This document shows positions 14,982 to 21,618 of a DNA stretch of 22,361 bases, piece by piece. How positions within the stretch are numbered: position 1 is the first letter of the stretch; every line of letters begins with the position of its first letter. The DNA comes from Treponemataceae bacterium. GTDB lineage: Bacteria; Spirochaetota; Spirochaetia; Treponematales; Treponemataceae. A program made the translations under genes and the position numbers. The notes beneath the pieces are model-generated. The model was not told the DNA's origin. It was given only the letters and a program-made list of their open reading frames with translations, and did no database searches. The DNA is taken from positions 1-22,361 of the forward strand of contig JAKSTS010000024.1 of NCBI GenBank assembly GCA_024402455.1, read 5' to 3'.

Positions 14982-16076
14982 ATGAATAGACTTCTTCCAG
15001 GTCAAGAAATACAGGCTGAAATTGTTCAGATTTCTGAAGACACTATTTTTCTTGATTTAAATGCCAAAAGTGAAGGTGTGCTCAATGCTGCCGAGCTGAA
15101 AGATGAAAATGGAAAACTTTCTGTAAAAGAAGGTGATGTTATCAAGGCTTATTTTCTTGATGACCGTAATGGCGAAATGCGCTTTACGACAAAAATCGCA
15201 TCAAACAATGCAGATAAAAATGTTATAGAAAATGCATTCAAAAATGGAATTCCTGTTGAAGGCAAAGTTGAAAAAGAAATAAAAGGCGGTTACGAAGTTA
15301 AAATTGGCGAAATTCGTGCTTTTTGTCCTTTTTCTCAAATGGGCGGCCGCCGCAAAGAAGAAAATGAAACATTTGAAGGCAGAACTTTAACATTTCTTAT
15401 AACAGAATATAAAAACGAAGGCCGCAATGTGCTTGTTTCAAATCGTGCAGTTCTTGAAGCTGCAAGACTTTCTCAGCTTGAAACATTAAAAGCAAAGCTT
15501 ACACCAGGCTTGACCGTAAGCGGCAAAGTTCTTTCATTGCAGCCGTTTGGTGCTTTTGTTGATGTGCAGGGTTTTCAGGCACTTCTTCCTCTTTCAGAAA
15601 TTTCAAGGGGACATGTTGATAATGCAGCAGATGTTCTTGAAGTCGGTCAGGAAATTACTGTTTCTGTTATAAAGACAGACTGGGAACATGAAAAAGTTAC
15701 ATTGAGCTTAAAAGCTTTGCAGGAAGATCCATGGGATACTGCTTTTGAAAGATATAAACCTGAACAGAAAATTTCCGGTAAGATTGTGCGGATTGCTGAT
15801 TTTGGTGTATTTGTCAATCTTGAGGACGGAATTGACGGTCTTGTTCATATTTCCACAATGGAAAATGTAAAAGCAAATACTAATTTGAGAAAGCTTTTTA
15901 GAGTTGGTGATTCTTATGATGTACAGATTGTTGCTGTTGATGCAGAAAACCGCCGCATTTCGCTTTCTCCTGCTTCTTCTGTAAAACAGGACGATGATTC
16001 TGAGGAGTATGTGAAAAACCAGGATGATTCTGGTGAAACATATAATCCTTTTGCTGCTTTGCTAAAGAAAAAATAA
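14982..16076 (+). CDS. Protein with four S1 RNA-binding domains
   Basis: A 364-residue cytoplasmic protein made almost wholly of four S1 (OB-fold) domains at about residues 4-73, 87-160, 170-243 and 256-332. Domains 3 and 4 are the most canonical (GKVLSLQPFGAFVDVQG to VTLSLKAL; GKIVRIADFGVFVNLEDGIDGLVHIS to RRISLSP). The family binds single-stranded RNA; four-domain versions resemble the shortened S1-like proteins of Firmicutes. Whether it works as ribosomal protein S1 or as an accessory RNA-binding protein is open. It is not fused or adjacent to cmk, the usual rpsA partner. AAGGA lies 7 bases before ATG. Its terminator appears split by repeat copy 2. Confidence 0.88.
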   Translation: MNRLLPGQEIQAEIVQISEDTIFLDLNAKSEGVLNAAELKDENGKLSVKEGDVIKAYFLDDRNGEMRFTTKIASNNADKNVIENAFKNGIPVEGKVEKEIKGGYEVKIGEIRAFCPFSQMGGRRKEENETFEGRTLTFLITEYKNEGRNVLVSNRAVLEAARLSQLETLKAKLTPGLTVSGKVLSLQPFGAFVDVQGFQALLPLSEISRGHVDNAADVLEVGQEITVSVIKTDWEHEKVTLSLKALQEDPWDTAFERYKPEQKISGKIVRIADFGVFVNLEDGIDGLVHISTMENVKANTNLRKLFRVGDSYDVQIVAVDAENRRISLSPASSVKQDDDSEEYVKNQDDSGETYNPFAALLKKK

Positions 16077-16090
16077 TTTTTATCTTTTTG

Positions 16091-16249
16091 AACAGCTGCT
16101 TGATATTGATTCGTACGGGTGTTTCATCCAGGTCTTTCGGGTCTTACATAAATGATGAAACACGACTGTAACTTACAATCAAGAACGATATTTCGATGTT
16201 CTGCGTCGAGATTCGTTTGTTCATTCAAAATTAAAGCAGCTGTTTTTTT
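16091..16249 (+). terminator. Split terminator of the S1-domain gene, interrupted by repeat copy 2
   Basis: AACAGCTGCTT (16091-16101) and AAGCAGCTGTT (16234-16244) are exact reverse complements, and the second runs into a seven-T tract (16243-16249). The first arm starts 14 bases after the stop codon. The 132 bases between them are repeat copy 2 plus a few flanking bases. Confidence 0.75.
16109..16225 (+). repeat. Dispersed structured repeat, copy 2 (inside a terminator loop)
   Basis: Family box ATTCGTACGG (16109-16118). The long-range stem is perfect here: GTGTTTCATC (16119-16128) with GATGAAACAC (16154-16163). Then come GACTGTAAC (16164-16172), the central box as AATCAAGAACGATAT, a CGATG/CGTCG hairpin and a GTTTGTTCAT end. 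The stem arms differ in sequence from the other copies but keep pairing. Confidence 0.75.
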
Positions 16250-16286
16250 GTGTATAGTCTGAATTAATTTGAATTTTCTTTTGAAA

Positions 16287-16330
16287 AATGCCGGTGTTTC
16301 AACATTGAACTGCCGGCATTGCTGTTTTGT
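16287..16330 (+). terminator. Second terminator-like hairpin downstream of the S1-domain gene
   Basis: AATGCCGG (16287-16294) pairs with CCGGCATT (16313-16320), extended inside by GTT-CAA with TTGAAC. A T-rich stretch follows. It may back up the interrupted terminator. Confidence 0.7.
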
Positions 16331-16593
16331 CTTTTTTTCATCTGCTTATAATTTTTGTGCGGCATGGTTGTTATTTCTCTAAAAAATCAAATATCTTTAT
16401 TTCAAGAGATTTGCATATATATTTGTTTTAATTATAACGAATAATTGTCATATTTTTTTTGAAAATTATGTTGTTTTTTTTAAATATAGCTTTATTTTTT
16501 CAATAATATGTGATAATAATAAAACCGATATTGTTTTTGAAATTCTTTAGTTTTTTGTGACTATTGAAGAACTTATTGTTAAAGGATTTTAAT

Positions 16594-17082
16594 GTGAAAA
16601 GGTTGTTGATTCTTCTTGCATTATTTGTTGGTGTTGCCTGTGCAGCTTCAGCACAAAGTGCAGAAATTTTAATAGGCATTTTTAGATAAGAAAAATCTAC
16701 GTGGAAAAGTTTGACATATCTTGCATATTATACAGATTCTGATAATGCAGAGAGTGAAGATATTTCACTGGAAGATGCATTTAGTTATTTTTGCAATGCC
16801 GGTGTCGTTCCTTCAAAAATTACACCTGATACAGTTCTTCGCTATGATGACATGAGTTTGTTTTTGTTAAAAGCCTTTGATGTAAAAGTTACAAGTGCCA
16901 TGTATTATTGTTTTGAAAATCGGCATTATGCATTTCGCCAGATGAAATATTTTGGAATCATTCAGTCAAGTGTTTTTCCTACTGATAATATGACAGGTTC
17001 GTTTTTTGTTACGATTATGGGAAAATTTTCAGACAAATTCCCAAATGCTAAATTGACTACAAATACTAAAGGGGCTTTTTAA
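16594..17082 (+). pseudogene. Secreted SLH-like protein gene broken by an in-frame stop
   Basis: A GTG at 16594 with AAAGGA 7 bases upstream opens a clear signal peptide (KRLLILLALFVGVACAASA, cleavage before QSAE). The frame hits TAA at 16687-16689 after 31 codons, then continues open in the same frame for 130 codons to 17082. The second part (EKSTWKSLTYLAYY, then SLEDAFSYFCNAGVV and FRQMKYFGIIQSS) has no good start of its own. It looks like a divergent SLH-type repeat, as found beside some outer-membrane porins. One substitution would restore a ~162-residue secreted protein. The stop codon overlaps the ATG of the barrel gene (TAATG), so the pair was built as an operon. A nonsense mutation is the simplest reading; a sequencing error or recoding cannot be excluded. 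Confidence 0.7.
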
Positions 17083-18353
17083 TGAACAGTGATTCAATTT
17101 TTGGAAAAATCCGCCTTTTAGTTTGTTCTATTCTTTTACTGGCTGTATTTTTCCCGTTGACCTCATTTGATTTGAATGCAGATTATGGTGCAGAGCTGTC
17201 AAGTTCTTATGCTTTAAGTGAGTGGCTTTCTTACGAACAGAGACTTTCTCCTTGGATTGATTTGCGTTTTGGTGACGGCTGGCGTTTTACCGCACAGGGA
17301 AGTGCTTATATTCGTTTGAATCCAAAATATTATCACCACCGTCCTTTTTTTGATCTTGAGTTATTCAGACTCCAGACAAAAAGACTGCCGTTCTTACATG
17401 GTTATGTAAATTTTGAGCTGGGTCGAATTAAGATAAAAGATACACATGAGATGATTGTAAGCGATTCAGCTGATGGTGCTGCAATTCATGTTGTTATTCC
17501 TGGCATTATTATGGATGTAACAGCTTCGTATACAGGGTTCCAGTCATATTATACTTCAAAAACTATGATTTCTTATGATGACTTTGTTGCTGCTTCTAAA
17601 ATGCCAGAACCATATTATGGACTTGCAGCTCGCCGTGCAATTTTTCAATGGTCAACATTGTTCCCTGAGTTTATTGGGCGAGCAGATGTTTTCGGTGATA
17701 TGGTTGCTCAAATTGATTTAAGAAAAACATTAAACGAAAGTAAATGGACAAAGAAAAAGACAACTGTCAACGAGTTGGTTCATTCTATGTATTATGCTAC
17801 TGGAATCAACGGTCCTTTTCCAAAATCAACAAAATGGTATTATGACTTTGGTGTTGTAGGTGAAATTCTTGCAAGAGAGACTTCTACTTCAACAGATTCT
17901 TATATGGCCGGTTATATTAATGCTGGTGTAGCATGGAATCTTATGAAGAGTATGCAGCTTGCAACCCGTCTTCAGTACGGTACACCTAATAATGATTATG
18001 GTGTTTCTGAATATCGCCCGATTTCTTATAAAAATGCCGGCATTTTCTATGAAGGTGGTTTTGCTGACCTTGTAAAGCCTGAGCTTGCATTTAAGTGGAA
18101 GCCATCTAATCAAGTTGCTTTTTCTACTTCTCTGTCTGGTTTCTTACAGCCACCAAAGAAAAACACTTTGAAAAAAGCTGACCGTGAAAATTTTGAAAAG
18201 GTTTATAAATATACAGAATTTTCTTTAGGCGGAACATTTGTTATTGCAAATGATATTCGTTTAGGTGCAGATATTATGTATGGTGTAACCAGCAAAAAGG
18301 AAGCAAGAAAATTTGATTATTCTGTTCAATTAAAATTTAACATGAGTCTGTAA
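17082..18353 (+). CDS. Outer-membrane beta-barrel protein candidate
   Basis: A 423-residue protein with an N-terminal signal peptide (hydrophobic core LLVCSILLLAVFFPLTSF, cleavage near residue 29-33). Many amphipathic alternating strands rich in Tyr/Phe/Trp follow, typical of a barrel: WIDLRFGDGWRFTAQGSAYIRL, LFRLQTKRLPFLHGYVNFELGRIKI, WNLMKSMQLATRLQYG. The last strand, FDYSVQLKFNMSL, alternates hydrophobic residues and ends close to the C-terminus, as BAM-recognised signals do. The family was not recognised; a porin or transport barrel is likely. It overlaps the upstream broken gene by one base and is probably translated by coupling, so the upstream premature stop could lower its expression. 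A strong terminator follows. Confidence 0.75.
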   Translation: MNSDSIFGKIRLLVCSILLLAVFFPLTSFDLNADYGAELSSSYALSEWLSYEQRLSPWIDLRFGDGWRFTAQGSAYIRLNPKYYHHRPFFDLELFRLQTKRLPFLHGYVNFELGRIKIKDTHEMIVSDSADGAAIHVVIPGIIMDVTASYTGFQSYYTSKTMISYDDFVAASKMPEPYYGLAARRAIFQWSTLFPEFIGRADVFGDMVAQIDLRKTLNESKWTKKKTTVNELVHSMYYATGINGPFPKSTKWYYDFGVVGEILARETSTSTDSYMAGYINAGVAWNLMKSMQLATRLQYGTPNNDYGVSEYRPISYKNAGIFYEGGFADLVKPELAFKWKPSNQVAFSTSLSGFLQPPKKNTLKKADRENFEKVYKYTEFSLGGTFVIANDIRLGADIMYGVTSKKEARKFDYSVQLKFNMSL

Positions 18354-18376
18354 TTCTTTTGCATTAAATATTTTGT

Positions 18377-18418
18377 AAGCCTTGTTTAAAGCTTTTGCCT
18401 TGAACAAGGCTTTTTTTT
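18377..18418 (+). terminator. Intrinsic terminator of the barrel gene
   Basis: A 10-bp stem AAGCCTTGTT (18377-18386) with AACAAGGCTT (18403-18412) ends in an eight-T run (18411-18418). Confidence 0.92.
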
Positions 18419-18500
18419 ATGTCAAATTAAGAACAGAAATAAAAGAACTGTTTTGAAATTGCAATTTTTTTGTGATAATAAATGTTTTACGGGTGTTTTT

Positions 18501-19208
18501 ATGAATGAAAAGACAAATTATATGAAAATTAACGCATATTATGAAGATAATTTTAAAAAAATAATGAACCGCCTTGATGCGGCATTGCAACGCCGTGAAG
18601 ATAATTTTAAATTGTTAGGTTGGGAAAGCCGTGCTGCACAGTACAGACGTTTTGCAGTTCTTGCTGAAAATGTAAAACTTGATAATTTGTCTTTGCTTGA
18701 TGTTGGAACAGGTTTAGGGGATTTATATCATTTTCTAACACAGGGACTGCACCTTTCAATTGATTATACAGGAACAGATATATTGCAAAAGATGATTGAT
18801 CTGGCAAAGCTTCAGGCTGAGCAGATTGCGTTGCCTGATGGTGTACACGCAAAGTGTGCTTTTTTTAAAACTGATGTTTTTGCAGAAAATCAGGATGAAA
18901 ATGTTTTACTGGACAGAACATACGATGTTATATATTCCTCTGGAATTTTTAATTTGAATCTTGGAAATAATATTGAATTTCTTTCGTCTTCGTTTTTGAA
19001 ATTTGCATCAATGGCAGAAAAATGTTTTGCGTGTTCTCTGTTGAGTGAAACTTCAACAGACAAAGAGTCTGAATATTTTTATTATTCAAAGCAGAATATA
19101 AATGATGCTTTAAAAAAAGTTCTGAATGTTTTTCCTGATTCAAGTTATAAAATTGTTACTGGTTATCTGCAGAATGATATGACTATAATCTGGCAGAAAA
19201 CAAAGTGA
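18501..19208 (+). CDS. SAM-dependent class I methyltransferase
   Basis: A 235-residue cytoplasmic protein with a Rossmann-type methyltransferase core. Motif I is LLDVGTGLGDLYHFL (Asp67 region; SAM binding), followed by YTGTDILQKMIDLAK (acidic residue binding the SAM ribose) and the motif IV-like YDVIYSSGIFNLNL. The N-terminal helix region (NYMKINAYYEDNFKKIMNRL) resembles family members acting on small molecules, but the substrate is unknown. The frame is open back to a TTG at 18453, but a -10-like GATAAT (18474-18479) lies inside that extension, and ATG 18501 has GGGTG just upstream, so the shorter start is preferred. It is monocistronic; an AT-rich hairpin (19246-19255 with 19274-19283) follows. 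Confidence 0.85.
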   Translation: MNEKTNYMKINAYYEDNFKKIMNRLDAALQRREDNFKLLGWESRAAQYRRFAVLAENVKLDNLSLLDVGTGLGDLYHFLTQGLHLSIDYTGTDILQKMIDLAKLQAEQIALPDGVHAKCAFFKTDVFAENQDENVLLDRTYDVIYSSGIFNLNLGNNIEFLSSSFLKFASMAEKCFACSLLSETSTDKESEYFYYSKQNINDALKKVLNVFPDSSYKIVTGYLQNDMTIIWQKTK

Positions 19209-19245
19209 GCCATTTCTAAATCTGAATTTGCAGTTGTAAATGTAA

Positions 19246-19288
19246 AAGTTAATTTTAAATATTAATATCTTTGAAATTAACTTATTTG
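19246..19288 (+). terminator. AT-rich hairpin after the methyltransferase gene
   Basis: A 10-bp stem AAGTTAATTT (19246-19255) with AAATTAACTT (19274-19283), an 18-base loop and a short T-rich tail. A weak terminator candidate. Confidence 0.5.
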
Positions 19289-19321
19289 ACGATAAATAAT
19301 TATTGAAAATCAGCTGAAATA

Positions 19322-19454
19322 ATTCATGCAGAAGGTTTAGTACCTGTTTTCGAAGAAAGCATAACGCGCAGTGTTGCAGCAGCGAGTATTAAATCTGAAG
19401 GCATCTATATATTAAGAACAATATATCTCGCTGTTTTGTAGCAAGATTGTTGAT
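19322..19454 (+). repeat. Dispersed structured repeat, copy 3 (abuts the YhhN ribosome binding site)
   Basis: Family box ATTCATGCAG (19322-19331). The long-range stem GGTTTAGTAC (19334-19343) pairs with GTATTAAATC (19386-19395), ten pairs including two G-U. The central box ATTAAGAACAATATA is identical to copy 4 over 15 bases, and CTCGCTG follows in both. The end is ATTGTTGAT. The element stops one base before AGGAGA, the ribosome binding site of the next gene. Confidence 0.75.
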
Positions 19455-19466
19455 TAGGAGAGAATT

Positions 19467-20147
19467 ATGCATTTTTTTTGTCTGGCTGTTTTTATAATAA
19501 TCAGTGTTGTTCATTTGCAGGCATGTCATTCTGAAAAAGATTCAATTCGTACGCATACGAAATTGTTTTTGATTCCGTTTTTATTGATTTATTATCTTGT
19601 GTCATGTTCATGCTTTTCAATTCCATTTAATAAGATATTGTTTTTTGCATTGTTTACAAGCTGGGTTGGCGATGTCATGCTTGTACGCACAAAATTTTAC
19701 TTTCTGATAATTGGTGGAATAAGTTTTTTAATTGCGCATTTGTGTTTTATTCCCATCTATTATGCAAACACACAATGGGAACTTGTTTCATGTCCTGTTT
19801 TGATTATTGCTGCAATTATTTATGCAGGCTGTGCGTTTGCCGTTTTTTATGTTTTAAATAAGGCTTTGCCGCAACCTTTCTTTTATGGTGTTTTAATTTA
19901 TCTTTTGATAAATGGCACAATGAATATTTTTGCGCTGGCGTTTGCTTTATCAAATAGAAATATCTGCGGAGTTCTTGTTTATCTTGGATCTGTATTTTTC
20001 TTTTTTTCAGATATTGTCTTGTTTTTAGTAAGGTTTCACCAGAAAAATACAATTTTTAAAGGTCATTTTGTAATTATGCTTACGTATATTCTGGCAGAAT
20101 TTTTAATTACGCAGGGAATATTTTTATTGCAGTTTTTTGAAAGATAA
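19467..20147 (+). CDS. YhhN/TMEM86 family membrane protein (lysoplasmalogenase-like)
   Basis: A 226-residue inner-membrane protein with seven or eight transmembrane helices. Family-typical motifs are SWVGDVML (about residue 65), FLIAHLCFIPIYY (about 90), LGSVFFFFSDIVLFLVRF (about 170; Ser-Asp pair) and YILAEFLITQG at the C-terminus. The conserved acidic residues inside the helices form the active site in the vertebrate members TMEM86A/B, which cleave the vinyl-ether bond of lysoplasmalogens. Bacterial homologues have been linked to the same activity. AGGAGA lies 5-6 bases before ATG, directly after repeat copy 3, so the leader is effectively the repeat. The gene appears monocistronic. Confidence 0.85.
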   Translation: MHFFCLAVFIIISVVHLQACHSEKDSIRTHTKLFLIPFLLIYYLVSCSCFSIPFNKILFFALFTSWVGDVMLVRTKFYFLIIGGISFLIAHLCFIPIYYANTQWELVSCPVLIIAAIIYAGCAFAVFYVLNKALPQPFFYGVLIYLLINGTMNIFALAFALSNRNICGVLVYLGSVFFFFSDIVLFLVRFHQKNTIFKGHFVIMLTYILAEFLITQGIFLLQFFER

Positions 20148-20337
20148 TAAGACAGAATCTAAAAAATTAAATTTATTCGGAATGTCCTACAGCTGTTTAA
20201 AATAAAACAAAAACTTGGTATCTAAGCAAATCATAGAATGCTCTGTGCATAGTTGCGCTTTATGCTGCTTGTGCGACATAAATTGTTTTCAAATGCTTCC
20301 TGAAAAATAAATGAAAATATAGTAGAAATCAATTATT

Positions 20338-20380
20338 AAAACAGCAAATTATGTTGATTATGGCGTATTTTGCTGTTTTT
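20338..20380 (+). terminator. Terminator in the YhhN-AIM24 gap
   Basis: An 11-bp stem AAAACAGCAAA (20338-20348) with TTTGCTGTTTT (20369-20379), a 20-base loop and a T-rich tail. It lies ~190 bases after the yhhN-like stop, so it would end a long 3' UTR. Confidence 0.75.
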
Positions 20381-20476
20381 GTTTTTAAATAAATAATCAA
20401 AAAAAATTCCGTTATTAAATCTATATTTTTATAGCAGCTTTGTATATTTTAGAAAGTTGAAATAATTCAAAAAAAC

Positions 20477-20505
20477 TTGTCTTAAATAATTTTCAATGTT
20501 AAAAT
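20477..20505 (+). promoter_or_regulatory. Promoter of the AIM24-family gene
   Basis: TTGTCT (20477-20482), a 17-base spacer and extended -10 TGtTAAAAT (box 20500-20505). The predicted start near 20512 lies downstream of an in-frame alternative start codon at 20511, which supports ATG 20547 as the true start. Confidence 0.7.
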
Positions 20506-20546
20506 AATTCTTGCATTGTAAATTTATCTTTAAGGAGAATTTAATT

Positions 20547-21401
20547 ATGATAAAGATTAATAATTTTGATGGAAATAAAAATCTTGTCAAAATTGAAGAA
20601 AAAGGATGCTTTACCGTATATGAACATCAGCAGGATTTGAGTGTAACACCATTTGAATCTTCTACAGCATATTTTATGCAGAAAATGAATTTTAAGAAAC
20701 GCCAGGTTTTGTGCAAACTTAACAGCAGCAGTGTAAGAATTCAGTCAGGTGCAATGCAATGGACTGCCGGTGAAATTGAATCTGAAACTGGTGTAAAAGG
20801 CGTCGGTGGATTTTTAAAAGGTGCCATCAAAGGTGCTGTAACAGGAGAATCTGCATTGAAGCCTGTTTATAAAGGAACCGGTTATTTAATGCTTGAACCA
20901 ACTTATAAATATCTGATTGTTGAAGATATCGGTTCATGGGGAGCAGAAGGTGTTGTTATGCAGGACGGACTTTTCCTGGCTTGCGAGAGTTCTGTTGAAG
21001 AAAAAGTTATCGCCCGAAGTTCTGTGTCATCTGCAATTGCAGGTGGAGAAGGGCTTTTTAATTTGTGCCTTTTGGGTTCTGGAAATGCTGTTTTTGAAAG
21101 TCCTGTTCCAAGAGAGGAACTTTATGAAATTGAACTGAATGATGATGTTTGCAAAATTGACGGAAATATGGCAATTGCATGGTCTGGATCATTGAAATTT
21201 ACAGTTGAAAAATCTTCAAAGTCGTTGATTGGTTCAGCTTTTAATGGAGAAGGACTTGTAAATGTTTATCGTGGAACTGGAAAAATCTGGCTTTGTCCGA
21301 CAATTCCAGGAACATTGCAGAGTGATGCAAACGGTGTTTCTAATGCAAAGGCAAGTAAAGGCATTGTAAGCAATATTGTAAGTTCTGTAACAGGTTCTTA
21401 A
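20547..21401 (+). CDS. AIM24-family (DUF124-like) protein
   Basis: A 284-residue cytoplasmic protein of the AIM24/TIM-barrel-like beta family: many short strands with glycine turns, a MQWTAGEIESETGVKG segment, a VKGVGGFLKGAIKGAVTGES glycine-rich hydrophobic loop (about residues 90-110), then YKGTGYLMLEPTYKYL, GLFNLCLLGSGNAVFESP and a repeated GEGLVNVYRGTGKIWLCP. The two GTG-containing strands suggest an internal duplication. Yeast Aim24 is mitochondrial; the bacterial function is unknown. The start at 20547 has AAGGAG 9 bases upstream and is downstream of the predicted transcription start. Repeat copy 4 follows 41 bases after the stop. Confidence 0.8.
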   Translation: MIKINNFDGNKNLVKIEEKGCFTVYEHQQDLSVTPFESSTAYFMQKMNFKKRQVLCKLNSSSVRIQSGAMQWTAGEIESETGVKGVGGFLKGAIKGAVTGESALKPVYKGTGYLMLEPTYKYLIVEDIGSWGAEGVVMQDGLFLACESSVEEKVIARSSVSSAIAGGEGLFNLCLLGSGNAVFESPVPREELYEIELNDDVCKIDGNMAIAWSGSLKFTVEKSSKSLIGSAFNGEGLVNVYRGTGKIWLCPTIPGTLQSDANGVSNAKASKGIVSNIVSSVTGS

Positions 21402-21442
21402 TTTATTGCCAGATTTTATTTGTTTAACAGATTAGACTTTTG

Positions 21443-21568
21443 ATTCGTGCGGAGGGGTTAATACGTGGGCAAAGCCCTGACGCTTGCGTCGTAAAGAATG
21501 GTATTAAACCCGACTGCAACCACTTATTAAGAACAATATACCTCGCTGCTTGCAGCGCGGTTGTTGAT
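21443..21568 (+). repeat. Dispersed structured repeat, copy 4 (best-formed structure)
   Basis: Family box ATTCGTGCGG (21443-21452). The long-range stem GGGTTAATAC (21455-21464) pairs with GTATTAAACCC (21501-21511) with one bulge, and encloses two hairpins, GGGC/GCCC (21467-21477) and GACGC/GCGTC (21479-21490), making a branched fold. Next are GACTGCAAC, the central box ATTAAGAACAATATA, a CGCTGC/GCAGCG hairpin (21544-21557) closed by CAACC/GGTTG, and the end TTGTTGAT. The reading frame that crosses it is not a gene. Confidence 0.8.
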
Positions 21569-21573
21569 CTTTT

Positions 21574-21611
21574 AAGGTTGCCTCTAAAATTTTTTGGGTC
21601 AACCTTATTTT
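21574..21611 (+). terminator. Terminator-like hairpin 12 bases before the DUF1848 gene
   Basis: AAGGTTG (21574-21580) pairs with CAACCTT (21600-21606), extended by CC/GG across a bulge. ATTTT follows. It may end the AIM24 transcript or control the gene that starts at 21619. Confidence 0.6.
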
Positions 21612-21618
21612 ATAAAAT

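Larger units (their letters stand above)
16077..16593. other. 517-base intergenic region after the S1-domain gene
   Basis: It contains a terminator whose arms (16091-16101 and 16234-16244) enclose repeat copy 2, a second terminator-like hairpin at 16287-16320, then ~250 bases of very AT-rich DNA with several possible -10 boxes but no clear -35/-10 pair, leading to the broken gene at 16594. No coding sequence was found. Confidence 0.65.
20148..20546. other. 399-base intergenic region before the AIM24-family gene
   Basis: The first ~190 bases show nothing recognisable. A hairpin/terminator lies at 20338-20380, then very AT-rich DNA and the promoter at 20477-20505. No coding sequence or repeat copy was found. 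Confidence 0.6.

Noticed and set aside
18453..18500. Upstream TTG start for the methyltransferase
   Set aside because: The extension overlaps a -10-like box and has no ribosome binding site; ATG 18501 fits better.
16109..21568. The repeat family as integron attC sites
   Set aside because: Treponema denticola is known to carry an integron, and attC sites fold like this, but I could not place paired RYYYAAC and GTTRRRY core boxes at the element ends, the elements are scattered and not in an array, and no integrase is present.
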